Below are positions 9,180 through 17,558 of a stretch of 64,000 bases of DNA, piece after piece. The stretch is taken from positions 3,255,422 through 3,319,421 of the forward strand of contig CP073341.1 in the NCBI GenBank assembly GCA_018141785.1. The letters run 5' to 3'. The DNA is from Candidatus Paraprochloron terpiosi LD05. Its GTDB lineage: Bacteria > Cyanobacteriota > Cyanobacteriia > Cyanobacteriales > Prochloraceae. Under the pieces are notes generated by a model. The model worked only from the letters and a program-made list of their open reading frames with translations. It was not told where the DNA came from and ran no database searches. Every line of letters starts with the position of its first letter. Within the stretch, counting starts at the first letter, position 1. Position numbers and translations under genes: made by a program.

Positions 9180-10103
9180 TTTTCCTTGAAGGACAGCAAG
9201 ACCTTAGATTAGCCATTGAAAAACCATCTGGAACTCGACTGCTCATGATGCGTATTCATCGCCATTCACTAGCTACTCTACATGAGATTCCCCGATTCCA
9301 ATGGTTTTGAGGTTAAACGAGCAGTTTTGCCTTGGTTAGGTGAGAAATATCTTACCCTTCAACTCATTTTGACTAACCATCGTTTTCAGGATATCTTTAC
9401 TGCCCTCGTGGAGGACATCTCAGCCAATATTGCATCCATACCAGTGGAATCAGATGCAGTTCAATTCATGAATTCTCGCTTGAGACGCTGGCAACTATTT
9501 CTGGAAAGGAATGGACCGGACGGTCTTGGGGAAGAATCCCAACATGGACTTTATGGGGAGTTGTGGGTACTTACGTAAATGTTTTGCCTCAACTAGGTGC
9601 TCTAGGAGTAGAGTACTGGACTGGACCAACAGGAGCTGTTCAGGATTTCCAGTTTCCTGGTTATGCTATTGAAGTTAAAACCACTGTTACCAAACAGCCT
9701 CAGAAGATTTCCAACAAAGTGCGAACATCAACTTGATGAATCTGCGTCCGGTGAACTAACACTTTTTCACCTATCGGTTCAGGTTCAATCGGGAGTAGGG
9801 GAAACCCTAGCTGACATAATATTTAGCCTTGGCTCCTTACTGGGTAAAAGTTCATCTTTCCAAAAGCGGCTTTTTGAAGCTGGCTATCTTGATGTGCACG
9901 CACAAAAGTACACAAATCTTGGTTACACAGGGCACATCTCCACTTGTTACAGAGTTGAACAGGGGTTTCCCAGAATTGTACCAGCTGCCCTACCTACTGG
10001 GGTAGAAAATGTACGCTACAGGATACAGATCCCTGAATGTAGACTCTTCAGGATAGAAGAATCAGAAGTTCTGAGCAGAATTAGAACTCAATTTCTCTCT
10101 TAA
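9180..10103 (+). pseudogene. Decayed PD-(D/E)XK motif protein (DUF4420-like)
   Basis: Three frames must be joined to read this protein. The first piece is GQQDLRLAIEKPSG onwards to ~9300, then GFEVKRAVLPWLGEKY to 9578. A middle piece includes YWTGPTGAVQDF and IEVKTTV, where the E-V-K looks like the nuclease motif. The last piece runs from QLDESASGELTLF to the stop at 10103. At least three frameshifts interrupt it and its 5' end is missing. DUF4420 proteins occur in restriction-like defence islands with Z1/MORC-type partners, none of which are visible here, so this is probably a relic of such an island. Confidence 0.65.
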
Positions 10104-10601
10104 TTCTTCTCTCTGCGTTCTCTGTGTCTCTGCGGTTTATTCCAATTCTCGCCCTGGGGAAGGACGCAAAGAAATTTTAGAGAAAAGGATTGCATTTAGT
10201 TCTAGTAGTGTGATACATTGTAAGAATGGGAAAATTTAGTGCCTTATATAGCAATAAAACAAAACCCGCATCTTTTCGCTGAACCTTGACAACTTAATTT
10301 ATAGCATTCCATCTGTTTTTGCTCCGGGAGTGTCCAATCTAAATTTTTAGGGAAAAAAATTAGGTAAAATAATGGAAACCCTCCCTGTAATCCAGGGAGA
10401 ATCCATGTTTTCATTTTCCAAAGTTACCTCTTAATAAAGCTTTTATAACCCACATTCCGCCCTGAGTGTTATAGGATGAAGTGTGAAATATTGTCCTTAC
10501 TGATGCGATCGCGATCCAGGAGGTATTTATTGGAACGTCCTATAACCTATGTATCTTGCTGTCTATAATGTAAACTATTGTTAGAGAAAATATTTAAACA
10601 A
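10104..10601. repeat. Repeat-bearing intergenic region
   Basis: The first 50 bases carry the dispersed CTCTGCGTTCTCTGTG-type repeat, which is also copied with the preceding gene tail at 15.5 kb. A hairpin CTCCCTG/CAGGGAG lies near 10381-10399. A HIP1-like site is near 10505. No gene is supported. Confidence 0.5.
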
Positions 10602-10859
10602 ATGAAGACCAATATTAGAGAGCAAATAGAAAAGCATATTAGGGGACTTTCTGCCGATACGGTGAAAGACTTGGTGCTGCAATGGATTAGAACATCAGAC
10701 GGCACCTTTACCGATTTTGAGCAGCAGTTGCTAGAAATCCAGAAAAGCCGTGAAGCACTGGAAGATTACCAGCAAACAGGGCTGGGCATTCCCCAATCAC
10801 AAATGCAACAATGGGCAGAAAGCTTAGGAACCCCCACTGAGCAGCTATGTTCAAAGTAA
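10602..10859 (+). CDS. Probable type II antitoxin
   Basis: This short 85-aa acidic/amphipathic protein begins MKTNIREQIEKHIRGL and ends GIPQSQMQQWAESLGTPTEQ. It overlaps the start of a RelE/ParE-like gene by 13 bases, the usual antitoxin-toxin arrangement. I choose ATG 10602 rather than an upstream TTG at 10578. The partner toxin is frameshifted, so the pair is probably inactive. Confidence 0.55.
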   Translation: MKTNIREQIEKHIRGLSADTVKDLVLQWIRTSDGTFTDFEQQLLEIQKSREALEDYQQTGLGIPQSQMQQWAESLGTPTEQLCSK

Positions 10860-11138
10860 TCTGGTCTAGATCAGCCTCCAGCGACCAAGACTCGGCACTA
10901 TGAATTCCTGAAAACACGTAACCTGGATACAGCGGTAAGAGCCATTCGTACAATTGTCGCAACAGGAGACAGCCTCACCACCAATCCCTACCGAGGTACG
11001 GTCATAAAAACAGAACCTTTTTTAAGAAAACTCAAAGTGTTCTTCGGCAAATACGGCTATGTCATTCATTATACTGTTATTAAGGAAGAGGTTATCGTTT
11101 TACATATCTATCACGGACGCGAGAATCGTCCCTATTAG
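10847..11138 (+). pseudogene. RelE/ParE-family toxin, frameshifted
   Basis: It starts MFKVIWSRSA in one frame, which stops after 18 codons. The remainder, from HYEFLKTRNLDTAVRAI to HIYHGRENRPY, continues in the next frame to the stop at 11138. The ending is the conserved C-terminal strand of RelE/ParE ribonuclease/gyrase toxins. One indel near 10880 inactivates it. Confidence 0.7.
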
Positions 11139-11141
11139 CCA

Positions 11142-11180
11142 GTAGGTTGGGTTGAGCCAGCGAAACCCAACACCACTCAA
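11142..11180. repeat. Dispersed cyanobacterial inverted repeat (GGTTGGGTT...AACCCAAC)
   Basis: AGGTTGGGTTGAGCCAGCG is followed by AAACCCAACACC, so the ends pair as a hairpin. The same type of intergenic hairpin is common in cyanobacterial genomes. Confidence 0.6.
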
Positions 11181-11386
11181 GGAGATTTGTTGGGCTTCCA
11201 GAATGCTGGATGCCACATTATAGACGGTTGTAGAATACTGTTCGATGGATAGAATAAATTTAGATAATATTCATAGGAAGAAAAAGATGAAGAAATCGAG
11301 TCGGTTGTATATCTGAGGTAGAACGGAAGAAGGTAGAGACCGAGTGGTATACGTTAAAACATCTGATTTCTGCTAGAAACGCACTG

Positions 11387-11842
11387 GTGGGAGGGACAAG
11401 TTGGACTTTGTCCCCCACGAAGCGTATCGCGGCGATTAATGAATTCATGAGGGTAATGATGACGGGGGCACCTCTCATTCGTCGAAAGACTCTGATGAAA
11501 CCGGAATATATTCATATCTGGCATCCGGATTTTGATACCTCAAACTCTGCTATTCTGGACGCTTTGATCAGGGTAAATGCCCTAGGAGAGAAGTGTACGT
11601 TCTTTAATCTGATTTTTGCTGTGACGATATGGGATGAGGCGTCTGATTCGCCTCAGAGAGTCCGGGAGCGTATCGCGGCGATTAATGAATTCGTGAGGGA
11701 AATGAAGATGGGGCCTGCCATTAAAGAAAAGACTCTGATGAAGCCAGAATATATTCATATGTGGCACCCGGAGTTTGATGATTTGAGAAATGATAGGTTT
11801 TTCAAATTTTCACTATCCATGATGCTGGACATAGCAGAATAG
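11387..11842 (+). CDS. Hypothetical protein with an internal duplication
   Basis: I do not recognise this protein. A block of about 38 residues occurs twice: RIAAINEFMRVMM...KTLMKPEYIHIWHPDFD near residues 13-50, and RIAAINEFVREMK...KTLMKPEYIHMWHPEFD near 95-131. The DNA of the two blocks is still highly similar, so the duplication is recent. Start choice is uncertain (GTG 11387), and no good ribosome site is visible. It lies among decayed toxin-antitoxin genes and may itself be a fragment. Confidence 0.4.
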   Translation: MGGTSWTLSPTKRIAAINEFMRVMMTGAPLIRRKTLMKPEYIHIWHPDFDTSNSAILDALIRVNALGEKCTFFNLIFAVTIWDEASDSPQRVRERIAAINEFVREMKMGPAIKEKTLMKPEYIHMWHPEFDDLRNDRFFKFSLSMMLDIAE

Positions 11843-11911
11843 AAGTATTTACGTTAGAGAGGCTGCCACAATCCAAAGTTTACCCTGTTGAAGTCTTTGC
11901 TGCAATTACAA

Positions 11912-11947
11912 GGCGCACCGCGAAGCGGATCCCTTCGGGATCGCGAT
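11912..11947. repeat. Palindromic cyanobacterial repeat
   Basis: CCGCGAAGCGGATCC followed by CTTCGGGATCGCG forms overlapping hairpins built on GCGATCCCG/CGGGATCGC and CGAAGCG. This is a common interspersed palindrome in cyanobacteria. Here it lies directly at the 5' end of a short antitoxin-like frame. Confidence 0.55.
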
Positions 11948-12161
11948 GCTGGAGGTTGACACACAGTATTTATTGGAACTTCCCCAATCACAAATGCAAC
12001 AAGATGAAGAAAGGAAAAGAGAGGCTTTTCACCAAGCCCTGTTAGCTTCCGGCTTAGTTAAGCAGATTAAGAAACCATTATCCTACCAATTATCTGCAAG
12101 GCGACTGGTGCAGGTGCAAGGTAAATCCGTATCGGAGACGATTATTGAGGAACGTCGCTAG
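11946..12161 (+). CDS. Antitoxin-like protein, probably a chimeric remnant
   Basis: The C-terminal ~45 residues (ALLASGLVKQIKKP...RRLVQVQGKSVSETIIEERR) resemble small cyanobacterial antitoxins that often partner PIN toxins. The first ~18 codons instead share DNA (CCCAATCACAAATGCAAC) with the antitoxin gene at 10.8 kb, so the reading frame looks fused from two sources. It runs convergently toward the truncated VapC gene. Confidence 0.35.
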   Translation: MLEVDTQYLLELPQSQMQQDEERKREAFHQALLASGLVKQIKKPLSYQLSARRLVQVQGKSVSETIIEERR

Positions 12162-12169
12162 ATGGCTAT

Positions 12170-12409
12170 TTATTTCGCCGAAAGTTCCAACATATCAAGA
12201 ATCTTACACCTAGCAGGTAAACTCTCAAAAAAGCTTGCAGGAACCGAAAGACGACCCAGGTTTTGTTTAATGCCAATTTCCCACAGGGAAACAATACTAA
12301 CATAGATAACATTGTCTGGGGAAGCAATTGCCTGTTCAACTTCCGATGGAAACTTTTTCGACTCAAATACCGTCCAAAGTAAAACGTGGGTATCCAGAAG
12401 TAATTCCAT
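12170..12409 (-). pseudogene. VapC-type PIN-domain toxin, C-terminally truncated
   Basis: It begins MELLLDTHVLLWTVFES and contains SIVSLWEIGIKQ, the first Asp and the Glu of the PIN ribonuclease active site. It stops after 79 codons, while relatives reach about 125-130 aa with a further acidic motif (HRDPFDR-like) that is missing here. It follows its antitoxin by 6 bases. Loss of the C terminus probably abolishes RNase activity. Confidence 0.75.
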
Positions 12410-12415
12410 GATAAC

Positions 12416-12652
12416 CTATTCTTCAATACCCAAGGCGCGGGCTTCTAATTCTGGCCAAGTATCGAAGTCATCAGGAATGACAGCTTGTCCTTCCATGTAG
12501 CCAAGAAGCTGAGCTTTTGGAGTGGGGGGACAAGGGGATATTTTTACTAAAGGCTTTCCCATTTTGGTTATAATGATATCCTCCCCTTCACAGACACGCT
12601 CTACTATATCTGAAAAATTTGCTTGTGCTTCTGTCACCGTCAGTTTTGTCAT
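12416..12652 (-). CDS. VapB/Phd-YefM-family antitoxin
   Basis: This 78-aa protein has the Phd/YefM N terminus MTKLTVTEAQANFSDIVERV, then GEDIIITKMGKPLVKISP, the DNA-binding fold of the family. A proline-rich linker leads to an acidic tail that would bind the toxin. It is the first gene of the two-gene toxin-antitoxin operon, and its VapC partner is truncated. Confidence 0.82.
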   Translation of the reverse strand: MTKLTVTEAQANFSDIVERVCEGEDIIITKMGKPLVKISPCPPTPKAQLLGYMEGQAVIPDDFDTWPELEARALGIEE

Positions 12653-12970
12653 TTCTGGCCCTCCTTGCTGATTTGTTAAAAGAAGTCTTTCAATATTATA
12701 TAATAATATTGCAATTGAATCATAGGTTAGGACAAGATAGAATAGAAAAAAATAAATGCCAGCTTCTTCCCGTTACGATTAAAAAATGATTTTCATTATT
12801 GATAATTAATTAGCTAAATCTTGCTAGATCTATCTTGAGACTTATAATTTAGAATTTTTAGCAGAATGTGGGTTTGAAAATATCGTGTCCTAACTGCCTT
12901 CGTGGTTGCTATATTTGAGGCTTCAAGGAACTGAGTGAAAAATTCTTCATTTGGTCTAAGGTCGTGGGCC
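12653..12970. other. AT-rich intergenic region
   Basis: The 318 bases between the vapB promoter side and the ridA stop hold no supported gene. Several AT-rich runs (12690-12800) are consistent with the divergent promoter of the toxin-antitoxin operon, but no clear -35/-10 pair stands out. Confidence 0.4.
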
Positions 12971-13501
12971 TCACTCCGGTCCCACAGCCACCACCTCAAT
13001 TTCTACTAACCAACCGGGGTTAACAAGTCCCGCAACTTGCATGGCAGACCGGGCCGGTATATTGGGCTGTTCTTTAGTCCCAAAAAATTGAGTATAGCCT
13101 TCCATAAATCCGGCAAAATCCATCCTGCCTCCATTGTTGGGGTCTCCTACCAAAAACACCTGCATTTTCACTACATCACCCATTGTTAAGCCCACATCGC
13201 CCAATACCGACTGAATACGCTTTAACACACCTACTGTCTGGGTTGCTGTATCTCCAAACGCCTCAATAGAATTTCTCGACACATCTGTATTCACGACGGG
13301 TGGCACTTGCCCACTCACATACACCAATTGGGCTTCAGCGGGTAGCTCAACCGCACGAGCAATTGGGAAGTTTGAATTGGGAATGGGATACCGAATGACC
13401 GATTGTGCCAATGATAGGTGAGACATCGTCAGAATCAGTGCGCTTGCCAATCCAATTACTACTAGCGACATCCAGACTACTTTCTTCCAGAGCTTCATCA
13501 T
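12971..13501 (-). CDS. Exported RidA-family (YjgF/UK114) imine deaminase
   Basis: This 176-aa protein has an N-terminal hydrophobic segment (about residues 9-30, ending HLSLA-Q) followed by a complete RidA domain. The domain has YVSGQVPPV, TVGVLKRIQSVL and NIPARSAMQVAGL, where the Arg of IPARS is the usual substrate-binding residue. RidA hydrolyses reactive 2-imino acids and enamines to keto acids and ammonia, normally in the cytosol, so an export signal is notable. It starts 5 bases after an amino-acid-oxidase-like gene whose product would make such imines. Confidence 0.85.
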   Translation of the reverse strand: MMKLWKKVVWMSLVVIGLASALILTMSHLSLAQSVIRYPIPNSNFPIARAVELPAEAQLVYVSGQVPPVVNTDVSRNSIEAFGDTATQTVGVLKRIQSVLGDVGLTMGDVVKMQVFLVGDPNNGGRMDFAGFMEGYTQFFGTKEQPNIPARSAMQVAGLVNPGWLVEIEVVAVGPE

Positions 13502-13506
13502 GTTGC

Positions 13507-15090
13507 TTACACTCTCATCGCTTGCAATTTAGTCGAGACTTTCCGCACCGTGTCATGCGCCGAGAGAATCGCTCCTTCCTGCCATCCTGTCAGGTAACTC
13601 ATGTGTTCTCCGGCAAGATAAATAGGGCCATCCCCTGCATTAAGAATGCCATAGGCTGTTTCACGGGCTTCTTTTTCCCAATTTATCCAGCCACCAAGGC
13701 TATAAGGAATCTTGCCCCACGCTACACTCACACCCCTATCAAGGTACAGCTCATCACCATAACCGGGGTGAATTGCTTCACCCTCTTTAACCGCCGTTTG
13801 CAATCGTTGGGCAATGGGCATGGCAGCGATACGATGGCAAATTTCATTATCCCAAATGTAGGCTCCGAGAATGATGCCTGTTGGTTGATGAAAACCAGCA
13901 GCAGGGTACCAAATTTGCGTGATGTCTCTCGTTGTCCAGGAAATGCCGCCATAGATCTGGTAATCTTCTTCCCAAAAGCGGCGTCTGGCCTGAAACCCAT
14001 GTTTCAAGGCAGGCACATAGAACTCTGCACCGATTATAATCGCCGCTTTATAATCTGGCGAAAAGTCTGTATCGAGGGTATTGAAAACCGATAATGGAAT
14101 GGTGCAAATCGCAAAACTAGCATCAAGTACCGTTTCCTCACCCGATGTTTTATTAGCATACACAAGGCGAACGCCGGAACTAGTCTTGCGAATTTGCCTT
14201 ACTTCTGCGTTGTAGGTGATGAGATGACCCACCCGTTGCTCAAATGCCTTGGCAATTCGATCCATACCGCCGACTGGTTCCAACATGGTTGCCGCCTGGT
14301 CGTAGCCCTCACTATAATTCAGCTTGTATTGCCAGAAATCTGATTTCAACAACTCTGAGAAATGAATGGGAGGGTAGGTTTCGCCAGACTTTAACCCTGC
14401 TCCGGGAGGTTCTGCATAGCCAGCACGACTTGACCCGGTGTAACGTAGATCTGCATTGAGGTAGCCAAAGCTTCTGAGCATAACGAGAATACGCTCTTTA
14501 TCCTCCGCCGAAACCTGCTGCTCCAAAGCATTTTGGCCGATAGCTTTGGCTAATAGTTCTGCAATATAGCCCCGACTGTCATTGACGACGCGACGATTGA
14601 GCATAGGTTTGCCATTAAAAGCACTATCATCGTGAAAGTAACAGGCTCGGTTTTCATTGACAATGACCTGAAGCGGCACGCCAAACTCTTTGCAGTAGCT
14701 CAACACACCTTGATGATGGTGGGGAATGCGAGCAGGGCCAGGATTCATATACAAATAATCCGCCGACTCAAATGTACAGGATTGCTCGCTATCTAACTCA
14801 CGAATTTTGTCACCGCTGCGAATCGTTCAACATCTTCCGCCAGAGCGATCGCGAGCTTCGAGAATGGTGCATTCATAGCCTGCTTTCGACAGCTCATAGG
14901 CCGCTGTCATTCCCGCAATTCCTGCTCCGAGAATAGCAACTTTTACGCCACTACCAAATCCCGCTGGCAAATCAGGGCGATCAGTTCCGGTGGCAGTAGA
15001 GTGAAACAATCCCATTGCTTTCATAGTCGCGAGTACAGCTGCTGTGCCTCCAGCCCTGCCAACTAGCCTTAGCAATGTACGTCTATTCAT
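13507..15090 (-). pseudogene. L-amino acid oxidase-like flavoprotein interrupted by one in-frame UGA
   Basis: A single continuous frame encodes a flavin amine oxidase of about 527 residues, broken only by TGA at 14827-14829. The N terminus has a twin-arginine-like signal (MNRRTLLRLVG). The FAD motif VAILGAGIAGMTAAYEL and EARDRSGGRC follow, then the stop, then TIRSGDKIRELDSEQ and the rest of the fold, ending YLAGEHMSYLTGWQEGAI. Relatives usually have Trp after GGRC/V, so a TGG to TGA change is the simplest explanation. It is followed 5 bases later by the exported RidA gene. Confidence 0.85.
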
Positions 15091-15400
15091 AATTACTCCA
15101 AGTCTTGATACAATTCATCACCTTTAAAAATTTAGCTTGTAACTAATTTAATCAACAAAATGATAAGGAGCTAAAGGTTGTCCTCATTCTAATTGCCATT
15201 GAGGCGCGATCCAGAAATGTTGAATCCTGTTACAAAACTTTACTCCCGTGACAGGCTTCCGCTTTCACATCTAGTCTTATGCTCTCCTCTGAGAATACCC
15301 TTGGCGATACGCTTTGCAGTGCGCCGTCTTAATATTACATAATAATGGCGTTCTTGAAATCCACCACCCGACCTAGGGAGTCCGTCAGCCGTCCGTCATC

Positions 15401-15612
15401 TCTTGGTTACACAGGGCACATCTCTGTTGAGCAGGGGTTTCCCAGAATTGTACCAATCACCCTACCCACCGGGATAGAAAAAGCACGCCACAGGACACAG
15501 ATCCCCCAAAGACAGAAGAATCCGAAGCCCTGAGCAAAATTATAACTCAATCTCTCTCTTAATTCTTCTCTCTGCGTTCTCTGCGTCTCTGCGGTTTATT
15601 CCAATTCTCGCG
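15401..15612 (+). pseudogene. Duplicated tail of the DUF4420-like pseudogene
   Basis: This stretch matches 9917-10152, covering the last ~60 codons of the decayed PD-(D/E)XK gene, its stop region and the adjoining CTCTGCG repeat, with short indels. Conserved phrases are LGYTGHIS, VEQGFPRIVP and the downstream TTCTTCTCTCTGCGTTC. It is a detached copy with no promoter or start of its own. Confidence 0.8.
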
Positions 15613-15634
15613 CAAAGGCGCAAAGACGCAAAGT

Positions 15635-16780
15635 TTAGTTGACAATGATTTTAAAGAGGAGAAATTGAGTTACTTGGTCTTTTCTAAAGTTATCATCGCT
15701 GACTAAGACTAAACTCTGACTACCGTCTGGTAAGATAGGACCTAGAGTCATACCTTCTAGATTATCCAATTCTATACCCAATTCCGCCAAATTTAGCAGT
15801 AATTTCTTTTGTACAGGTTGAATGGTGCTAGTATTTCCTTTGAGACTGGGAATATTAGATGTATCCGTAGCATTTCCCATGGCAATTTGGAAAATTTTTG
15901 CTCCAGCACCGGAAAAACCAAAGGTCCGCTCTAAACTGAGAAAATAACCCTCTTTTTCTAAAGCAGTTAATTCCGTCAAACCATTATAAATAACGTCGCT
16001 GGGAGCACTATCCAGGAGATAAAGATGTTCAGCAACTAAAATTGATTCCCCTGTGGGATTGATGAGATAGTGGAGTAGACGAATAGGTGCTCTGTTTTGC
16101 TCTTCTGAATTATCCTGGAGCAGTGCTGACTCGGTAGCAGTAAATAAACGAAAGGGATCGGTTGTGGTTAAACTATGAGGTGAGAGGGTTAAAGCTTCAA
16201 AACCTAAGTTATCCCGCACACCTGCTTTTGCAGTAGGTAAATAGCGTTCAGGAATGGTTAAACTTTGCTGTAATTTACCTGTCTGAAGGTCAAATTCTCC
16301 CACAAAGGGCGCTATTCCTTTATTAGTAACTCCTTCGCTGGCAATAAATAGGGTGGAACTGCTAGAAATGGCAATTCCTTCCGTATCCACAGTTCCCTCT
16401 TGGTAGGGGTTCCCTTTTTCATCCGTGAGAAAGGTGACACCTTCTACTTCTATTTCCTCCAGAATAATTTCACCCGTAGCAGTGGTAGTTATCCTGGGGT
16501 TGAAGGTATAAAATCGAGCTTGACTTCTGTCGTCAGAAAGAGCATAGAAGCGTTGCTCTTGGGGATCGTAAGTTAAAGCAGATAATCCCCCAACAGGAGT
16601 ATTCTTGAAGGTGGTCTTGGGGAGTTGGTATGCACCAATAAATTCCAGGGAAAGGTCGAGAAACACCCGTTTTGGCTGGCTGCTGACTTTTGTTTTGATT
16701 GCACCACAGGCAGTTAAAATGGTTAGGAGAGTGATAGCTTTTAAGAGGATTACTATTCTTTGGCTCAACTTATTTTTCAT
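15635..16780 (-). CDS. Esterase-like/phytase-like lipoprotein (PF13449 type)
   Basis: This 381-aa protein has a lipoprotein signal peptide with lipobox LLTILTAC (Cys near residue 25). A beta-propeller-like domain follows, with GGLSALTYDPQEQRFYALSDDRS and, later, NLEGMTLGPILPDGSQSLVLVSDDN, typical of the esterase-like activity of phytase family. It is probably anchored in a periplasmic membrane face; the substrate is unknown, possibly phosphomonoesters. Its start overlaps the preceding VanX-like gene by 11 bases, so the two form a translationally coupled operon. Confidence 0.85.
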   Translation of the reverse strand: MKNKLSQRIVILLKAITLLTILTACGAIKTKVSSQPKRVFLDLSLEFIGAYQLPKTTFKNTPVGGLSALTYDPQEQRFYALSDDRSQARFYTFNPRITTTATGEIILEEIEVEGVTFLTDEKGNPYQEGTVDTEGIAISSSSTLFIASEGVTNKGIAPFVGEFDLQTGKLQQSLTIPERYLPTAKAGVRDNLGFEALTLSPHSLTTTDPFRLFTATESALLQDNSEEQNRAPIRLLHYLINPTGESILVAEHLYLLDSAPSDVIYNGLTELTALEKEGYFLSLERTFGFSGAGAKIFQIAMGNATDTSNIPSLKGNTSTIQPVQKKLLLNLAELGIELDNLEGMTLGPILPDGSQSLVLVSDDNFRKDQVTQFLLFKIIVN

Positions 16781-17474
16781 CTAATTCCTCTACCCTGCCA
16801 TAACGAGCTGTTGCTAAATTATTTTGCCACGCCCACATTTGATCGCCTTGGCAAAAATGCCACCACTCCACTGGGTGACGAGAAAATCCACTATAACTCA
16901 TGATTTCATTTAACAGCTCACGACGAAGGTGATATTCTCGCTCCGGTTCTTCAGTAGCGTTAGTATAATAATTGGGGTGGGAGCGGGGACTCAATTCATC
17001 TATAGGCGAACCCATATCCAAAGGCTGGCCATTTTCATCTACTATAGTAACATCCACCGCTGCTCCGGTACTGTGAGGCGGGGGAGTGGCAGGATCATCG
17101 CTGGGAATAGCCCACAATTGATATATTTCTTGCCAAACATTTTCCCTCTCTCGTGCAGAAAGTTCATTCACTGTTAATCCCCGTTGCTGTACTAGGTCAG
17201 CAAAAGTATAATCTACCATAAATTGCTGCACTGCTATGGGACGGTAGGCGTCAAATATTTGGATCCGCCAACGGGGATATAGTTGTTGCAAGCGCTCTTG
17301 TGCTGAAAGCAAACCATTCAGAACCCCAAGACGGAGATAATAAGGGGAGCGCTCCCCATAATTAGCTCCCTTCTCCTGATAGGGATGGGGCGATTCTACC
17401 GCAAACTGCTCCAAGGGAATTGCCACCAAGGGTTCTCCACATTCGTGGATGGGAATTTTTTGATAAGGTTTCAT
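16770..17474 (-). CDS. D-alanyl-D-alanine dipeptidase, VanX/DdpX-like (M15 family)
   Basis: This 234-aa zinc peptidase has the catalytic signatures HSTGAAVDVTI (HxxxxxxD zinc site) near residue 134 and VEWWHF (Glu base and third zinc ligand) near residue 203. It also has IFDAYRP, the conserved Arg-containing segment. It would cleave D-Ala-D-Ala in cell-wall turnover; no vancomycin-resistance neighbours are present. No signal peptide is seen, so it is likely cytosolic. It is transcribed away from the sugar ABC ATPase gene and overlaps the following lipoprotein gene. Confidence 0.88.
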   Translation of the reverse strand: MKPYQKIPIHECGEPLVAIPLEQFAVESPHPYQEKGANYGERSPYYLRLGVLNGLLSAQERLQQLYPRWRIQIFDAYRPIAVQQFMVDYTFADLVQQRGLTVNELSARERENVWQEIYQLWAIPSDDPATPPPHSTGAAVDVTIVDENGQPLDMGSPIDELSPRSHPNYYTNATEEPEREYHLRRELLNEIMSYSGFSRHPVEWWHFCQGDQMWAWQNNLATARYGRVEELDEK

Positions 17475-17558
17475 TAAGAGACCAACTCAATGTAATCTAA
17501 TCTTGTCATTATAGCTAAAGTACCAACAATAATTACTCACCAAGAGAGCTTAATAACA

